Origin: Pimelobacter simplex
GTDB lineage: Bacteria; Actinomycetota; Actinomycetes; Propionibacteriales; Nocardioidaceae
Direction: 5' to 3'
DNA: 64,000 nucleotides
NCBI RefSeq assembly: GCF_024662235.1
Contig: NZ_CP096276.1
Span: 1,984,001-2,048,000 of the forward strand
Shown here: piece by piece, positions 1 to 8,374 of the stretch
Position numbering within the stretch: the first letter of the stretch is position 1
How the letters are laid out: every line of letters starts with the position of its first letter
Position numbers and translations under genes: made by a program
Notes under the pieces: model-generated
Told to the model about the DNA's origin: nothing
The model's database searches: none
Seen by the model: the letters and a program-made list of their open reading frames with translations, nothing else

Positions 1-589
1 CGTACGTCGCCGCGAAGGCCCGCATCTGCGCCTCGGTCGGCAGTCCCTGGACGGACTCGAGCCAGTGGATGACCTGGAGCCGGTCGGGGTGCTCGGCCGC
101 GAGCCGGGTGAGCTCGGCGGCAAAGATGACCGAGCTCTCGTCGCGGTTGGCGTAGAACACGACGATCCGGCCGGAGCCGTGGGCCAGCGCGGTGCGGGTG
201 ATCGACATGATCGGCGTGACGCCGGAGCCGCCCGCGAAGAGCAGCAGGTCGGCGTCGAGCGAGGCCGGCGTGAAGATGCCGGACGGCGGCAGCACGCGCA
301 GCGTGTCGCCCACGGCGAGGTTGTCGCAGATCCAGTTGGACGCGTAGCCCTCGGCGGTGCGCTTGACGGTGACCGTGAGCGGGCCTCCGTCGTGCGGGCT
401 GCTCGAGAGCGAGTAGCAGCGCGCGGCGATACCGGTCTGGTCGCTCGGCACGGCCACGGTCAGGAACTGACCGGGCTTGTAGTCGAACTTCTCCTCCGCG
501 CCCGCGGGCACGGCGAAGCTGATGGACTTCGCGTCGGCGGTCTCCTCGACCACTCCGACGACGTCCAGCACGAAGGACTCGATGTCCAC
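1..589 (-). CDS. kshB: KshB, reductase of 3-ketosteroid 9-alpha-hydroxylase (partial, C-terminus off window)
   Basis: Electron-transfer partner of KshA: passes electrons from NADH through FAD and a plant-type 2Fe-2S centre to the Rieske oxygenase during steroid ring B opening. Translation from GTG at 589 gives 196 visible residues: an FAD-binding motif RCYSLSS near residue 57 and an NAD-binding GGSGVTP near 120, in the order expected of ferredoxin-NAD reductases. The C-terminal 2Fe-2S domain lies beyond the window edge. AGGGGAG five to six bases upstream supports the GTG start. It sits downstream of kshA on the same strand, separated by a small ORF. The KshB name rests on the adjacency to kshA; related Paa-type reductases look alike. 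Confidence 0.85.
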   Translation of the reverse strand, partial: MDIESFVLDVVGVVEETADAKSISFAVPAGAEEKFDYKPGQFLTVAVPSDQTGIAARCYSLSSSPHDGGPLTVTVKRTAEGYASNWICDNLAVGDTLRVLPPSGIFTPASLDADLLLFAGGSGVTPIMSITRTALAHGSGRIVVFYANRDESSVIFAAELTRLAAEHPDRLQVIHWLESVQGLPTEAQMRAFAATY

Positions 590-613
590 GGAACTCCCCT
601 ACTAAAAGATGGC

Positions 614-916
614 TCAGTAGCCGTCGTACGCACCGATCGGGACAGCTCCGGCCCGAACGGCGTCGTCGATGCTAGCCATCAACCGAGCACAGGGCTTGTG
701 CACGTCCCGCCCTCCGGGCGCCTGGCCTCGTCGCTGGAACTCTTGACAATCGGCCCGGGCTTCCGCGTTCCACTGCACCGAGGTCTGGTGGTCGCTGTTC
801 TTCTTGACCCGGACCTTGGCCAGGCAGTCGAGGCACGCGACGTCGACGAGGCGGTCCTCGGTGTAGCGGCGCAGGTCATCGAGGGTCTCGTCACGGGTCG
901 GGACGAAGGAGGCCAC
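614..916 (-). CDS. Small cysteine-containing protein between kshA and kshB
   Basis: I do not recognise this 100-residue protein. Starting at GTG 916 it is acidic at the N-terminus and has four cysteines (C28, C31, C57, C76), the first two as CLDC, plus His43 and His73, so a structural metal site is possible. There is no signal peptide or membrane segment. It begins 17 bp after the kshA stop and ends 24 bp before the kshB start, so it is probably co-transcribed with both. CTG 919 directly before the GTG is an alternative start. Codon usage has the strong third-position GC of the neighbours, which supports a real gene. Confidence 0.6.
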   Translation of the reverse strand: MASFVPTRDETLDDLRRYTEDRLVDVACLDCLAKVRVKKNSDHQTSVQWNAEARADCQEFQRRGQAPGGRDVHKPCARLMASIDDAVRAGAVPIGAYDGY

Positions 917-933
917 CAGGATCGACCCCGCTC

Positions 934-2076
934 TCAGGCGTCCGCGGGCGCGGCGGCCTCCGCGGCCGCCCGCCGGGCGAGGTTGTCGGCGACCTCGGCG
1001 TGCCAGTATTCGTTGGCCTTGGTGGTGTCGACCTCGAACTCGAAGCGGTCGGTCATCTCGGGCGCGATGTCGGCGACGTCGACGTAGAACTGCTCGTACC
1101 ACCGGCGCAGCTGGTAGACGGGGCCGTCCTCCTCGCACAGCAGCGGGTTCTGGACGGCGACCTTGTTCTCCCAGATCGCGACGTCCTGGAGGAAGCCGTC
1201 ACCGAACGACTCGGTGTAGCGCTCGGCGATGTAGGCGCAGGTCTTCTCGTCGAGGCCCTCGGGCTTGCGCACGCTGATGCCGTACTGGAGCGTGAACGAC
1301 TGCGGCCCGGTCGGGATGTGGCAGTTGATGAGGATGACCTCGGTGATGAAGCCCTTGTAGTCGACCTCGAGCCAATTGATCATGTACGACGGCCCGTAGT
1401 ACGTCGCGACGGACTTCAGCGTGGAGTTCTCGTCGCCGTAGCCGCCGCCCATCGTGTCGGGCCGGCCCTTCGACTCCATGAACTGCGTGGCGGTGTGCCC
1501 GTCGAAGATGTTGCGGAAGCTCGTCGGGAAGGCGAAGTGCACGTAGTAGAAGTGCGCCATGTCCGCGACGTTGTCGATCAGCTCGCGGCAGTGCGAGCCG
1601 TTGATCTCCTTGGTGTGCCACGACCAGGGCGTGTACTTGTCCGACATCACGTCCGGCAGCTCGGGCGGCAGGATCGCGTGGTCGGGCGCCGAGCCCTCCG
1701 GGTCGTGCCAGATGAGCAGCTGGCCGTTGCGCACGACGGTCTCGTAGCGCTGGGTCCGCGCCCGCAGCGGCACGCGCCGCGCGTAGGGGATCTCCTTGCA
1801 CTTGCCGTCGCCGCCCCAGCGCCAGTCGTGGAACGGGCAGGCGATGTGGTCGCCCTTGACCTCACCCTGGGTCAGGTCGCCGCCCATGTGCCGGCAGTAG
1901 CCGTCGAGCACGTTGAGCTCGCCGTTGCCGCCCTGCCAGACCACGAGCTTGGTCCCGAACCCGTGGACGGCGTGCGGCTTGCCGTCGGCGAAGTCCGAGG
2001 CCAGGCCCAGGCAGTGCCATCCGCGCGCGAAGCGGATCGGCGTGGTCCCCTGATCGAGCATGCGGGTGTCGGTCAT
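934..2076 (-). CDS. kshA: KshA, Rieske oxygenase of 3-ketosteroid 9-alpha-hydroxylase
   Basis: Hydroxylates C9 of 3-ketosteroids such as androstadienedione or their CoA thioesters; with KstD action this opens ring B. The 380-residue protein has the Rieske motif C61-x-H63 ... C80-x2-H83 (CRHMGG and CPFHDW). The mononuclear iron ligands appear as H175 and H180 in DMAHFYYVH with D298 in FLQDVAIW. Length and sequence match actinobacterial KshA closely. ATG 2076 was chosen over in-frame GTG 2085 because a TAACGT hexamer ends 8 nt before it and the KstR-type palindrome ends 1 bp upstream, which suggests leaderless translation. First gene of kshA - small ORF - kshB, divergent from fadE26. Confidence 0.96.
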   Translation of the reverse strand: MTDTRMLDQGTTPIRFARGWHCLGLASDFADGKPHAVHGFGTKLVVWQGGNGELNVLDGYCRHMGGDLTQGEVKGDHIACPFHDWRWGGDGKCKEIPYARRVPLRARTQRYETVVRNGQLLIWHDPEGSAPDHAILPPELPDVMSDKYTPWSWHTKEINGSHCRELIDNVADMAHFYYVHFAFPTSFRNIFDGHTATQFMESKGRPDTMGGGYGDENSTLKSVATYYGPSYMINWLEVDYKGFITEVILINCHIPTGPQSFTLQYGISVRKPEGLDEKTCAYIAERYTESFGDGFLQDVAIWENKVAVQNPLLCEEDGPVYQLRRWYEQFYVDVADIAPEMTDRFEFEVDTTKANEYWHAEVADNLARRAAAEAAAPADA

Positions 2077-2077
2077 G

Positions 2078-2091
2078 TAGAACACGTTACA
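2078..2091. promoter_or_regulatory. KstR-type operator between kshA and fadE26
   Basis: TAGAACACGTTACA matches the KstR palindrome TAGAAC-NN-GTTCTA except for two bases in the right arm. It lies 1 bp before the kshA start and 58 bp before the fadE26 start, so one site can control both divergent operons. The complement contains TAACGT at -13 to -8 from the kshA ATG, so repressor and RNA polymerase would compete directly. Assignment to KstR is by motif only; kstR is not in this window. Confidence 0.8.
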
Positions 2092-2149
2092 GTTTTGCCG
2101 TTAGGCTGACAACAACCGGCCGTCCCGAGCACCCGTCACAGGAGACCCG

Positions 2150-3337
2150 ATGCACATCGACCTGGAGCCGCAGCAGGTAGCCCTGCGCGAGGAGCTCCGC
2201 GAGTACTTCGCCCAGCTCGTCACTCCCGAGATCCGCGCCGGTCTGGCGTCGGCCACCGGCGAGTTCGGCGAGGCCGGCGTCTACAAGGACGTCATCCGCC
2301 AGATCGGCAAGGACGGCTGGCTCGGGATCGGCTGGCCCAAGGAGTACGGCGGCCAGGCGCGCTCCATGGTGGAGCAGCTGATCTTCACCGACGTCGCCGC
2401 CATCGCCGGCGTCCCGATCCCGTACCTGACCCTCAACACGGTCGGCCCGACGATCATGCGCTTCGGCAGCGACGAGCAGAAGGAGTTCTTCCTCCCGAAG
2501 ATCCTCGCCGGCGAGCTGCACTTCTCGATCGGCTACTCCGAGCCCGGCTCGGGCACCGACCTGGCGTCCCTGCAGACCAAGGCGACGCTCGAGGGCGACG
2601 AGTGGGTCATCAACGGCCAGAAGATGTGGACCTCCCTCATCCAGTACGCCGACTGGCTCTGGATGGCGTGCCGCACCGAGCCCGACGCCCCGCGCCACAA
2701 GGGTCTGTCGATGATCCTCGTCCCGGCCGACGCGCCCGGCGTGACCTACACGCCTGTGCACACCGTCGCGGGCGTGGGCACGTCGGCGACGTACTACTCC
2801 GACGTGCGGGTGCCAGCGTCCAACCTGATCAGCGAGCGCGGCGGCGGCTGGGCGCTGATGACCAACCAGCTCAACCACGAGCGCGTCGCCCTCACCTCGG
2901 CCGCTCCCCTCCAGCACTCGCTGACGCTGGTCAAGGACTGGGCCGCCGAGACCCGCAACCCCGACGGCACGCGCGTCATCGACACCGAGTGGGTGCAGAT
3001 CGCGCTCGGCCGCGCGCACGCCCGGATCGAGGCGCTCACGCTGGTCAACTGGAAGCTCGCCGCCGACGCCGACCACGGCGTCGCGCTGTCGCCCGCCGAG
3101 GCGTCGGCGACCAAGATCTACGGCTCCGAGCTGGCCACCGAGGTCTACCGGTCGCTGATGGAGGTCGTCGGCCCCCACGCCGGCGTGACCGTCGACTCCC
3201 CCGGTGCCGTGCTCGCCGGGCGCCTGGAGCGGTTCCACCGCTCGTCGCTGGTGATGACCTTCGGCGGCGGCACCAACGAGATCCAGCGCGACATCATCGG
3301 CTACATCGGCCTCGGCCTCCCGGCCGCGAAGCGATAG
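2150..3337 (+). CDS. fadE26: Acyl-CoA dehydrogenase FadE26 (ChsE4-type), steroid side chain
   Basis: Large subunit of a heteromeric flavin acyl-CoA dehydrogenase; the mycobacterial FadE26-FadE27 complex oxidises the C8 side chain of cholesterol-derived CoA thioesters in the first beta-oxidation cycle. The 395 residues include the YSEPGSGTDLASL flavin/substrate loop near residue 130 and a C-terminal GGGTNEIQRDI motif. AGGAG lies five bases before ATG 2150. It is followed after 10 bp by fadE27 and then by fadD17, the same order as Rv3504-Rv3506. The divergent KstR-type site upstream suggests sterol induction. Confidence 0.9.
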   Translation: MHIDLEPQQVALREELREYFAQLVTPEIRAGLASATGEFGEAGVYKDVIRQIGKDGWLGIGWPKEYGGQARSMVEQLIFTDVAAIAGVPIPYLTLNTVGPTIMRFGSDEQKEFFLPKILAGELHFSIGYSEPGSGTDLASLQTKATLEGDEWVINGQKMWTSLIQYADWLWMACRTEPDAPRHKGLSMILVPADAPGVTYTPVHTVAGVGTSATYYSDVRVPASNLISERGGGWALMTNQLNHERVALTSAAPLQHSLTLVKDWAAETRNPDGTRVIDTEWVQIALGRAHARIEALTLVNWKLAADADHGVALSPAEASATKIYGSELATEVYRSLMEVVGPHAGVTVDSPGAVLAGRLERFHRSSLVMTFGGGTNEIQRDIIGYIGLGLPAAKR

Positions 3338-3347
3338 GGACCCCGAC

Positions 3348-4391
3348 ATGGACTTCCTCTTCACCCCCGAGCAGGACGAGGCCGCCGAGCTGGCGGCCCG
3401 GATCATCGGCGACCAGACCGCCAACGAGCGCCTCAAGCAGGTCGAGGCCCGCGGCGACCGCTTCGACCGCGGCCTCTGGAAGGACCTGGACGACGCGGGC
3501 CTGCTGACCCTGCACCTCCCCGAGGAGCACGGCGGCGCCGGCCTCGGCCTGATCGAGCTCGCCCGCGTGCTCGTCGAGGCCGGCCAGCGCGTCGCCCCGG
3601 TGCCGCTCGCGGTCCACGGCGCCTGCACGGCCCTGCTCTCCGGCGCCGGCGTCGCGCCCGGTGACCGGCTCTACACGGCTGCCGTCGCCGAGGAGCGGGC
3701 CCACCTGCCCGCCGCGCCGACGGTGACCGCGGACGCCGAGGGCGCCCTGACCGGCACCAAGACCCTGGTCCGGGCCGGGATGGCGGCCGACGCCTTCCTG
3801 GTCACCGCGACCGGACCGTCCGGCGTCGGCGTCTACCTGGTCGAGGCCGGTGGGGCCAGCGTCGAGCGGGCCGCGCAGAAGACCAGCGACGGCGACACGG
3901 CCGCGCTCGTCACGCTGTCGGGCGCGCCCGCCACCCTCGTCGGCGGCGCCGACACGGCCGAGCGGCTGGGCCAGCTGCTCGTCGCGCTCGCCGCGGCGGA
4001 GCAGCTCGGCGTGACCGAGGGCGCGCTGCGCCTGACCGCGGAGTACGCCAAGACCCGCGAGCAGTTCGGCCGCCCGATCGGCACCTTCCAGGCGGTCTCC
4101 CAGCGCCTGGCCGACGGCTTCATCGACGTCCTGGGCCAGCGGCTGACGCTGTGGCAGGCGATCTGGCGGCTCCAGGAGGGTCTGCCGGCCGCGACCGAGG
4201 TCGCGACCGCCAAGCTCTGGGCCGCGGACGCCGGGCACCGCATCGCGCACACCACCGTGCACGTCCACGGCGGCGTCGGCATCGACCTCGACGGCGAGGC
4301 GCACCGCTACTTCACCAGCGGCAAGCGGTTCGAGTTCCTCTTCGGGGGCGCGACCGAGCAGGCGCTGGCGATCGGCCGCTCCTTCGCATGA
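3348..4391 (+). CDS. fadE27: Acyl-CoA dehydrogenase FadE27 (ChsE5-type)
   Basis: Partner subunit of FadE26 in the alpha2-beta2 side-chain dehydrogenase. At 347 residues it is shorter than a canonical acyl-CoA dehydrogenase, as usual for the second subunits of steroid-specific pairs. The C-terminal half carries KTREQFGRPIGTFQA and HVHGGVGIDLDGEAHRY; the N-terminal half is more divergent and alanine-rich. ATG 3348 follows the fadE26 stop by 10 bp with GGGACCCC before it. The stop overlaps the fadD17 start as ATGA, indicating translational coupling. The name follows synteny with Mycobacterium. Confidence 0.88.
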   Translation: MDFLFTPEQDEAAELAARIIGDQTANERLKQVEARGDRFDRGLWKDLDDAGLLTLHLPEEHGGAGLGLIELARVLVEAGQRVAPVPLAVHGACTALLSGAGVAPGDRLYTAAVAEERAHLPAAPTVTADAEGALTGTKTLVRAGMAADAFLVTATGPSGVGVYLVEAGGASVERAAQKTSDGDTAALVTLSGAPATLVGGADTAERLGQLLVALAAAEQLGVTEGALRLTAEYAKTREQFGRPIGTFQAVSQRLADGFIDVLGQRLTLWQAIWRLQEGLPAATEVATAKLWAADAGHRIAHTTVHVHGGVGIDLDGEAHRYFTSGKRFEFLFGGATEQALAIGRSFA

Positions 4392-5896
4392 CCGTCCGGG
4401 ACCTGCTTCTCGCCCGCGCTGACGACGATCGTCCGGCGCTGCGCTGGCGGGAAGCAGGTTCGGTCCGCGAGCTCTCCTGGCGCCAGTACGTCGCCACGGC
4501 GGCCCGCCTCGCGGCCGCGCTCGAGCGGCGGCTGGATCCCGCGCTGCCGCCGCACGTCGGCGTCCTGCTGCCCAACGGACCCGCCTTCGCGCTGCACCTG
4601 GCCGCGGCGGGTCTCGGCGGGCACGTGCTGGTGGGCCTCAACACGACCCGGCGGGGAGCCGCGCTCGACGCCGACGTGGCACTCGCCGACTGCCAGGTCG
4701 TCGTGGACTCGGACGAGCCCGCGCTCGCCGCCCTGGCCGACCCGGCCGAGGTGCCCCTCCCGGACGCGGCACCGACCGCCGCGTCGCTCTTCATGCTGAT
4801 CTTCACCAGCGGCACGAGCGGGTCGCCCAAGGCCGTGCGGGTCACCCACGACAAGATCACCGGGCCCGGCACCCACCTCGTCGGGCGCCTCGGGCTCAGC
4901 GCCGACGACGTGCACTACGTGTCGATGCCGATGTTCCACTCCAACGCGGTCATGGCGGGCTGGGCGCCGGCGCTGACCACCGGCGCTGCCTTCGCGGTCG
5001 CCGGGTTCTCGGCACGGGGCTTCCTGCCCGACGTCCGCGACTTCGGGGCGACGTACGCGAACTACGTCGGCAAGCCGCTGACCTACGTCCTGGCCACGCC
5101 GGCGCTCCCCGACGACGCCGCCAACCCGTTGCGCCTGGTGTTCGGCAACGAGGCCAACGAGGCGGACATCGCCGCCTTCGCGACGCGCTTCGACTGCGAG
5201 GTGATCGACTCCTACTCCTCGACCGAGAACGCCGTCATCGTCCAGCGCCGCGCCGGGATGCCGGCCGGCGCACTCGGCATGCCGCTGCCCGGCGTGGCGG
5301 TCCTCTCCCCCGAGACCGGCGAGGTCGTCCCCGACGCCCGCTTCGACGACGCGGGACGCCTCGTCAACGCCGACGAGGCGATCGGCGAGCTGGTCAACAC
5401 GACCGGCTCGGGTGCCTTCGCCGGCTACTACAACGACGCTGCAGCCGAGGCGGAGCGGATGCGCGGCGGCATGTACTGGTCCGGCGACCTCGCCTACCGC
5501 GACGCCGACGGCTGGATCTACTTCGCCGGCCGCTCCGGCGAGTGGCTGCGGGTGGACGGCGAGAACCTCGCCGCCGCACCGATCGAGCGGATCCTCCTGC
5601 GCCACCCGGCGATCGGCGAGGCGGCGGTCTACGCCGTACCGGACGCCAAGGTGGGCGACCAGGTCGCGTGCGCGCTGATCTTGCGCTCCGCGCTGGCACC
5701 GGGCGCCTTCGAGGAGTTCCTGGCCGCCCAGGCCGACCTGTCGGGCAAGGCGTGGCCGCGCTACGTGCGGGTCGTCGACGCGCTCCCCCGGACCGCGACC
5801 AACAAGGTGCTCAAGCGGACCCTGGCGGCCGACGGCGTACCGGTGGCGGGCGACGGAGTGTGGGTGCGCGAGGAGCGCGGGACGTCGTACGCCTAG
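4388..5896 (+). CDS. fadD17: Acyl-CoA synthetase FadD17, C24 steroid side-chain ligase
   Basis: ATP-dependent CoA ligase that activates a shortened (C24) sterol side-chain carboxylate; third gene of the fadE26-fadE27-fadD17 operon. The 502-residue protein has the AMP-binding loop FTSGTSGSPKAV at 139-150, the SYSSTEN adenine region and a C-terminal domain ending near TNKVLKR, the usual catalytic-lysine region. ATG 4388 overlaps the fadE27 stop by four bases. The TAG stop is itself part of the CTAG at the left boundary of the palindromic element that follows, so insertion of that element may have supplied or preserved the stop codon. Confidence 0.88.
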   Translation: MTVRDLLLARADDDRPALRWREAGSVRELSWRQYVATAARLAAALERRLDPALPPHVGVLLPNGPAFALHLAAAGLGGHVLVGLNTTRRGAALDADVALADCQVVVDSDEPALAALADPAEVPLPDAAPTAASLFMLIFTSGTSGSPKAVRVTHDKITGPGTHLVGRLGLSADDVHYVSMPMFHSNAVMAGWAPALTTGAAFAVAGFSARGFLPDVRDFGATYANYVGKPLTYVLATPALPDDAANPLRLVFGNEANEADIAAFATRFDCEVIDSYSSTENAVIVQRRAGMPAGALGMPLPGVAVLSPETGEVVPDARFDDAGRLVNADEAIGELVNTTGSGAFAGYYNDAAAEAERMRGGMYWSGDLAYRDADGWIYFAGRSGEWLRVDGENLAAAPIERILLRHPAIGEAAVYAVPDAKVGDQVACALILRSALAPGAFEEFLAAQADLSGKAWPRYVRVVDALPRTATNKVLKRTLAADGVPVAGDGVWVREERGTSYA

Positions 5897-6058
5897 GGCG
5901 TGTCTCCCCAGTCCGCGCCGTCGCGAGCGGCGTTTGCGGCCGATCTGGCAAGGCCGAGTCGCGAAGGCGGGCCGGATACCCGTCGAGTCGGCGAGAACGC
6001 CGCCAGATCGAGTCGCAAGCGCCGCGCAGCAGGCGCGGGCTGGGGAGACACGCCCTAG
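5893..6058. mobile_element. MITE-like palindromic element with CTAG target duplication
   Basis: A 158-bp non-coding element (5897-6054) flanked on both sides by CTAG (5893-5896, 6055-6058). Including the CTAG, the outermost 27 bases of each end are inverted repeats with one mismatch (5893-5919 against 6032-6058). A second, imperfect inner pair lies around 5920-5950 and 5999-6031, both containing GATCTGGC. No ORF spans it. Non-autonomous elements with long terminal repeats and a 4-bp YTAR-type duplication are typical of those mobilised by IS5-family transposases; that assignment is inference. Each CTAG provides the TAG stop of a flanking convergent gene. The element could also act as a bidirectional terminator. 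Confidence 0.7.
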
Positions 6059-6792
6059 CGGGCGAGGCCGAGGTGGCGTGCGAAGAAGCGCGTCGCGTCG
6101 TCGCCGGCGTGCGCCGGGACGCCGGTGTGCCCGCCCAGGTTGGCCAGCAGCGTCTTCTCCGAGGAGCCGAAGGCGTCGAACAGGTCGAGTGCCGCCTGCC
6201 GGTCGTTGCCCTGGTCGTCCCACTGGAGCAGCACGTGCAGCGGGATCGTCACCTCGCGGGCCTCGTCCAGGATCGCCGCAGGCACGAAGCTGCCGGCGAA
6301 GAGTCCCGCGGCGACCAGGCGCGGCTCCACCCGGGCGAGGCGCACGCCGATCGAGATCACGCCACCGGCGCAGGCGACCGGTCCGGTGATCCCGGGCAGC
6401 GCGAGGAGCGCGTCGATGGCCGCGCGCAGCTCGGGGACCGCCTGGTCGACGAGCGGCAGGATCAGCCGGTCGATGACGTCGGTGGGAACGGGCTCGCCCG
6501 CGGCGAGGGCGGTGCGGAGGTCGGCACGGGCGCCGTCCACGACCGACAGCCGGGGCCGCTCACCGCTGCCGGGGAGTTCGAGCGTCGCCGCGGCGGCGCC
6601 GATCCGGGCGAGTGCCTGGGCCCGGCCCAGCAGGCGCGGGTACATCGCCTCGACGCCGCCCGGGTGCCCCAGGAGCACGAGCGGACCCGGCGCGGCCGGG
6701 GTCCACAGGATGCCGGGCACGTCCCCCAGGGTGAACCGGCGCTCCAGGAGACCCTCGTCGAGGTGCTGCTCGGAGGTGATCCGCAGGTCCAC
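6055..6792 (-). CDS. Alpha/beta-hydrolase-like protein with degenerate nucleophile elbow
   Basis: A 245-residue protein with the pattern of dienelactone-hydrolase-like alpha/beta hydrolases: LVLLGHPGG near residue 40 as the oxyanion strand, a central GGVISIG where the nucleophile elbow should be, and a late GGHTGVPAH with a candidate catalytic histidine. The elbow does not fit GxSxG, so activity and substrate are uncertain. GTG 6792 was chosen because GAGGAG precedes it; the upstream LVIVD gene ends 8 bp before, so the two look co-transcribed. The TAG stop lies in the CTAG at the right boundary of the MITE-like element. Confidence 0.7.
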   Translation of the reverse strand: MDLRITSEQHLDEGLLERRFTLGDVPGILWTPAAPGPLVLLGHPGGVEAMYPRLLGRAQALARIGAAAATLELPGSGERPRLSVVDGARADLRTALAAGEPVPTDVIDRLILPLVDQAVPELRAAIDALLALPGITGPVACAGGVISIGVRLARVEPRLVAAGLFAGSFVPAAILDEAREVTIPLHVLLQWDDQGNDRQAALDLFDAFGSSEKTLLANLGGHTGVPAHAGDDATRFFARHLGLAR

Positions 6793-6800
6793 GTCGCTCC

Positions 6801-8273
6801 TCAGCGCTCGTCCAGCAGGGCCGCCGCCGGACCGCGCAGGCCGACGGTGAAGAAGCCCTCGTCGGTGTCGGTGTACCAGACCTGGCGGCGGGCGACGTCC
6901 CACGCGGGCTGCGACATCGCGGCGCCGCCGTCGGGGCCGGGCCGGTTGAAGTAGCCGACCTCGCGGGGCCGGGCGAGGTCGGAGATGTCGAACAGCCGCA
7001 GACCGGAGCCGATCATCGAGCAGGCCGCGATGCGCGGCTCGGCGCGGGTCGGCAGGGAGCAGTAGTGGCCGGTGTAGCTGCGCACGATCGTGCGACCGCC
7101 GGGATCGTCCATCACCTTGCTCCGGACGGCCGGGTCGTGCACCTCGAGCCGCACGTTGGACACGACGTACGGCGCCCGCGGGTCGGTCACGTCGATGATC
7201 CGCGCCGCGCCGACGGGGCTGCGGGGCGAGTTGATCCGGCGCAGGTCGCCGAACAGGTCGCTGAACTCGTCGACCTCGAAGACGTACTGGCGCCCGTCGC
7301 GGGTGAACGGCTCGGCGACCTGCGGGATCGATCCCTCGTCCCAGGTGAGCCGCGAGAGGGTGCGGATCTGCGGCCGGGGCCGCCGGTCCTGGACGTCCGA
7401 CACGTCGAGGATGTCGAGCCCGGCGCCGTCGATGATCGAGGCGTTGCGCCCGCTCGGGCTGCCGATGTTGGCGACGTACATGGTGCGGCCGTCGCCGGAG
7501 AGCCGGAGCCCGTGGTAGACGACGCCCGTCTTGGTGTGGACGATCCGCGGGCGGCGCGGCTCGGTCAGGTCGACCGCCGTGAGCGTGAACCCCGCGGCCC
7601 CCGCGGTCCAGAACGTCTTGCCGTCGGGAGCGAACCCGCTCTCGTGCCCCATCACCCCGGACAGGGTCGTCGACATCAGGCGCGGCCGGCGGCAGTCCCG
7701 GCTGACGTCGTAGACGTCGAGGACACCGGGCGCGGTGCCCAGGGTGCCCATCACCGCGGCGAGCAGCCCCCGCCCCTGGTTGACCAGGAGCGACTCGTGC
7801 GGCTGGAGCATCGCGGGCGTGATCAGGTTGGCCGTCTTGACCGGCTTGGCCGGGTCCGTCATGTCGAGCACGACGACGCCGAGGCCGGCGCCACCGGTGA
7901 GCAGGCCCGGCACGTTGAGCCCGACCATCAGGGCCGAGTCGTAGTAGGCGCAGGTCCGGCCGGTGACGTCGGTGTAGCGCTGGACCTTGAAGCCGCCCGA
8001 CCCCAGGAACGAGCGCCGGCCGTGGTGACCGACCTCCGTGGTGTTGCACCGGTAGCCCTGCGCCGCCCGGCCCGAGCGGTAGTCCGCGGCCGGCACCCGG
8101 CCCTGGATCGACGTCTCGGGCAGGTCACCCGGCGCGCACGTCGCGCGCGGCACCCCCGCGAGCGACAGGTCCGCCTGCGAGGTCCCTGCGGTGAGCACCG
8201 CGCTGATCACCAGTGCCGCTGCCACCGCGAGCGCCGGCACCAGCCGTCGTCCGGTCGTCCGGTCCGCCATCAT
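6801..8273 (-). CDS. Secreted LVIVD-repeat (beta-propeller-like) protein
   Basis: A 490-residue exported protein. The N-terminus has a twin-arginine-like basic stretch followed by a hydrophobic segment ending ...TSQA, a plausible signal peptidase site near residue 38. The body repeats a pattern of VLDMTDPAKP, VYDVSRD, AVDLTEPRRP, ILDVSDV, IIDVTDPRAP and LFDISDLARP, the hallmark of LVIVD/choice-of-anchor surface proteins thought to fold as a propeller. Several cysteines suggest disulphides outside the cell. ATG 8273 (or 8270) is preceded by a G-rich stretch. The downstream hydrolase is probably in the same operon. Function unknown. Confidence 0.75.
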   Translation of the reverse strand: MMADRTTGRRLVPALAVAAALVISAVLTAGTSQADLSLAGVPRATCAPGDLPETSIQGRVPAADYRSGRAAQGYRCNTTEVGHHGRRSFLGSGGFKVQRYTDVTGRTCAYYDSALMVGLNVPGLLTGGAGLGVVVLDMTDPAKPVKTANLITPAMLQPHESLLVNQGRGLLAAVMGTLGTAPGVLDVYDVSRDCRRPRLMSTTLSGVMGHESGFAPDGKTFWTAGAAGFTLTAVDLTEPRRPRIVHTKTGVVYHGLRLSGDGRTMYVANIGSPSGRNASIIDGAGLDILDVSDVQDRRPRPQIRTLSRLTWDEGSIPQVAEPFTRDGRQYVFEVDEFSDLFGDLRRINSPRSPVGAARIIDVTDPRAPYVVSNVRLEVHDPAVRSKVMDDPGGRTIVRSYTGHYCSLPTRAEPRIAACSMIGSGLRLFDISDLARPREVGYFNRPGPDGGAAMSQPAWDVARRQVWYTDTDEGFFTVGLRGPAAALLDER

Positions 8274-8374
8274 CCGACCCCCATGTCGATTCCGCGTCGG
8301 GCCACCCTGGCACGGTCGCGGTGGTCGCGTCGACCATCGACGGCCCGGCACGGGACCGTGGCTAGCCTGCTGGC

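Noticed and set aside
2083..2085. GTG at 2085 as the kshA start
   Set aside because: It would lie inside the operator and add only three residues (including Phe-Tyr) not seen in KshA; ATG 2076 fits the hexamer spacing.
2087..3628. Long open frames on the strand opposite to fadE26/fadE27 and many other genes
   Set aside because: They are Arg/Ala/Gly/Val-rich translations with no family motif, created by the strong third-position GC of the true genes on the other strand.
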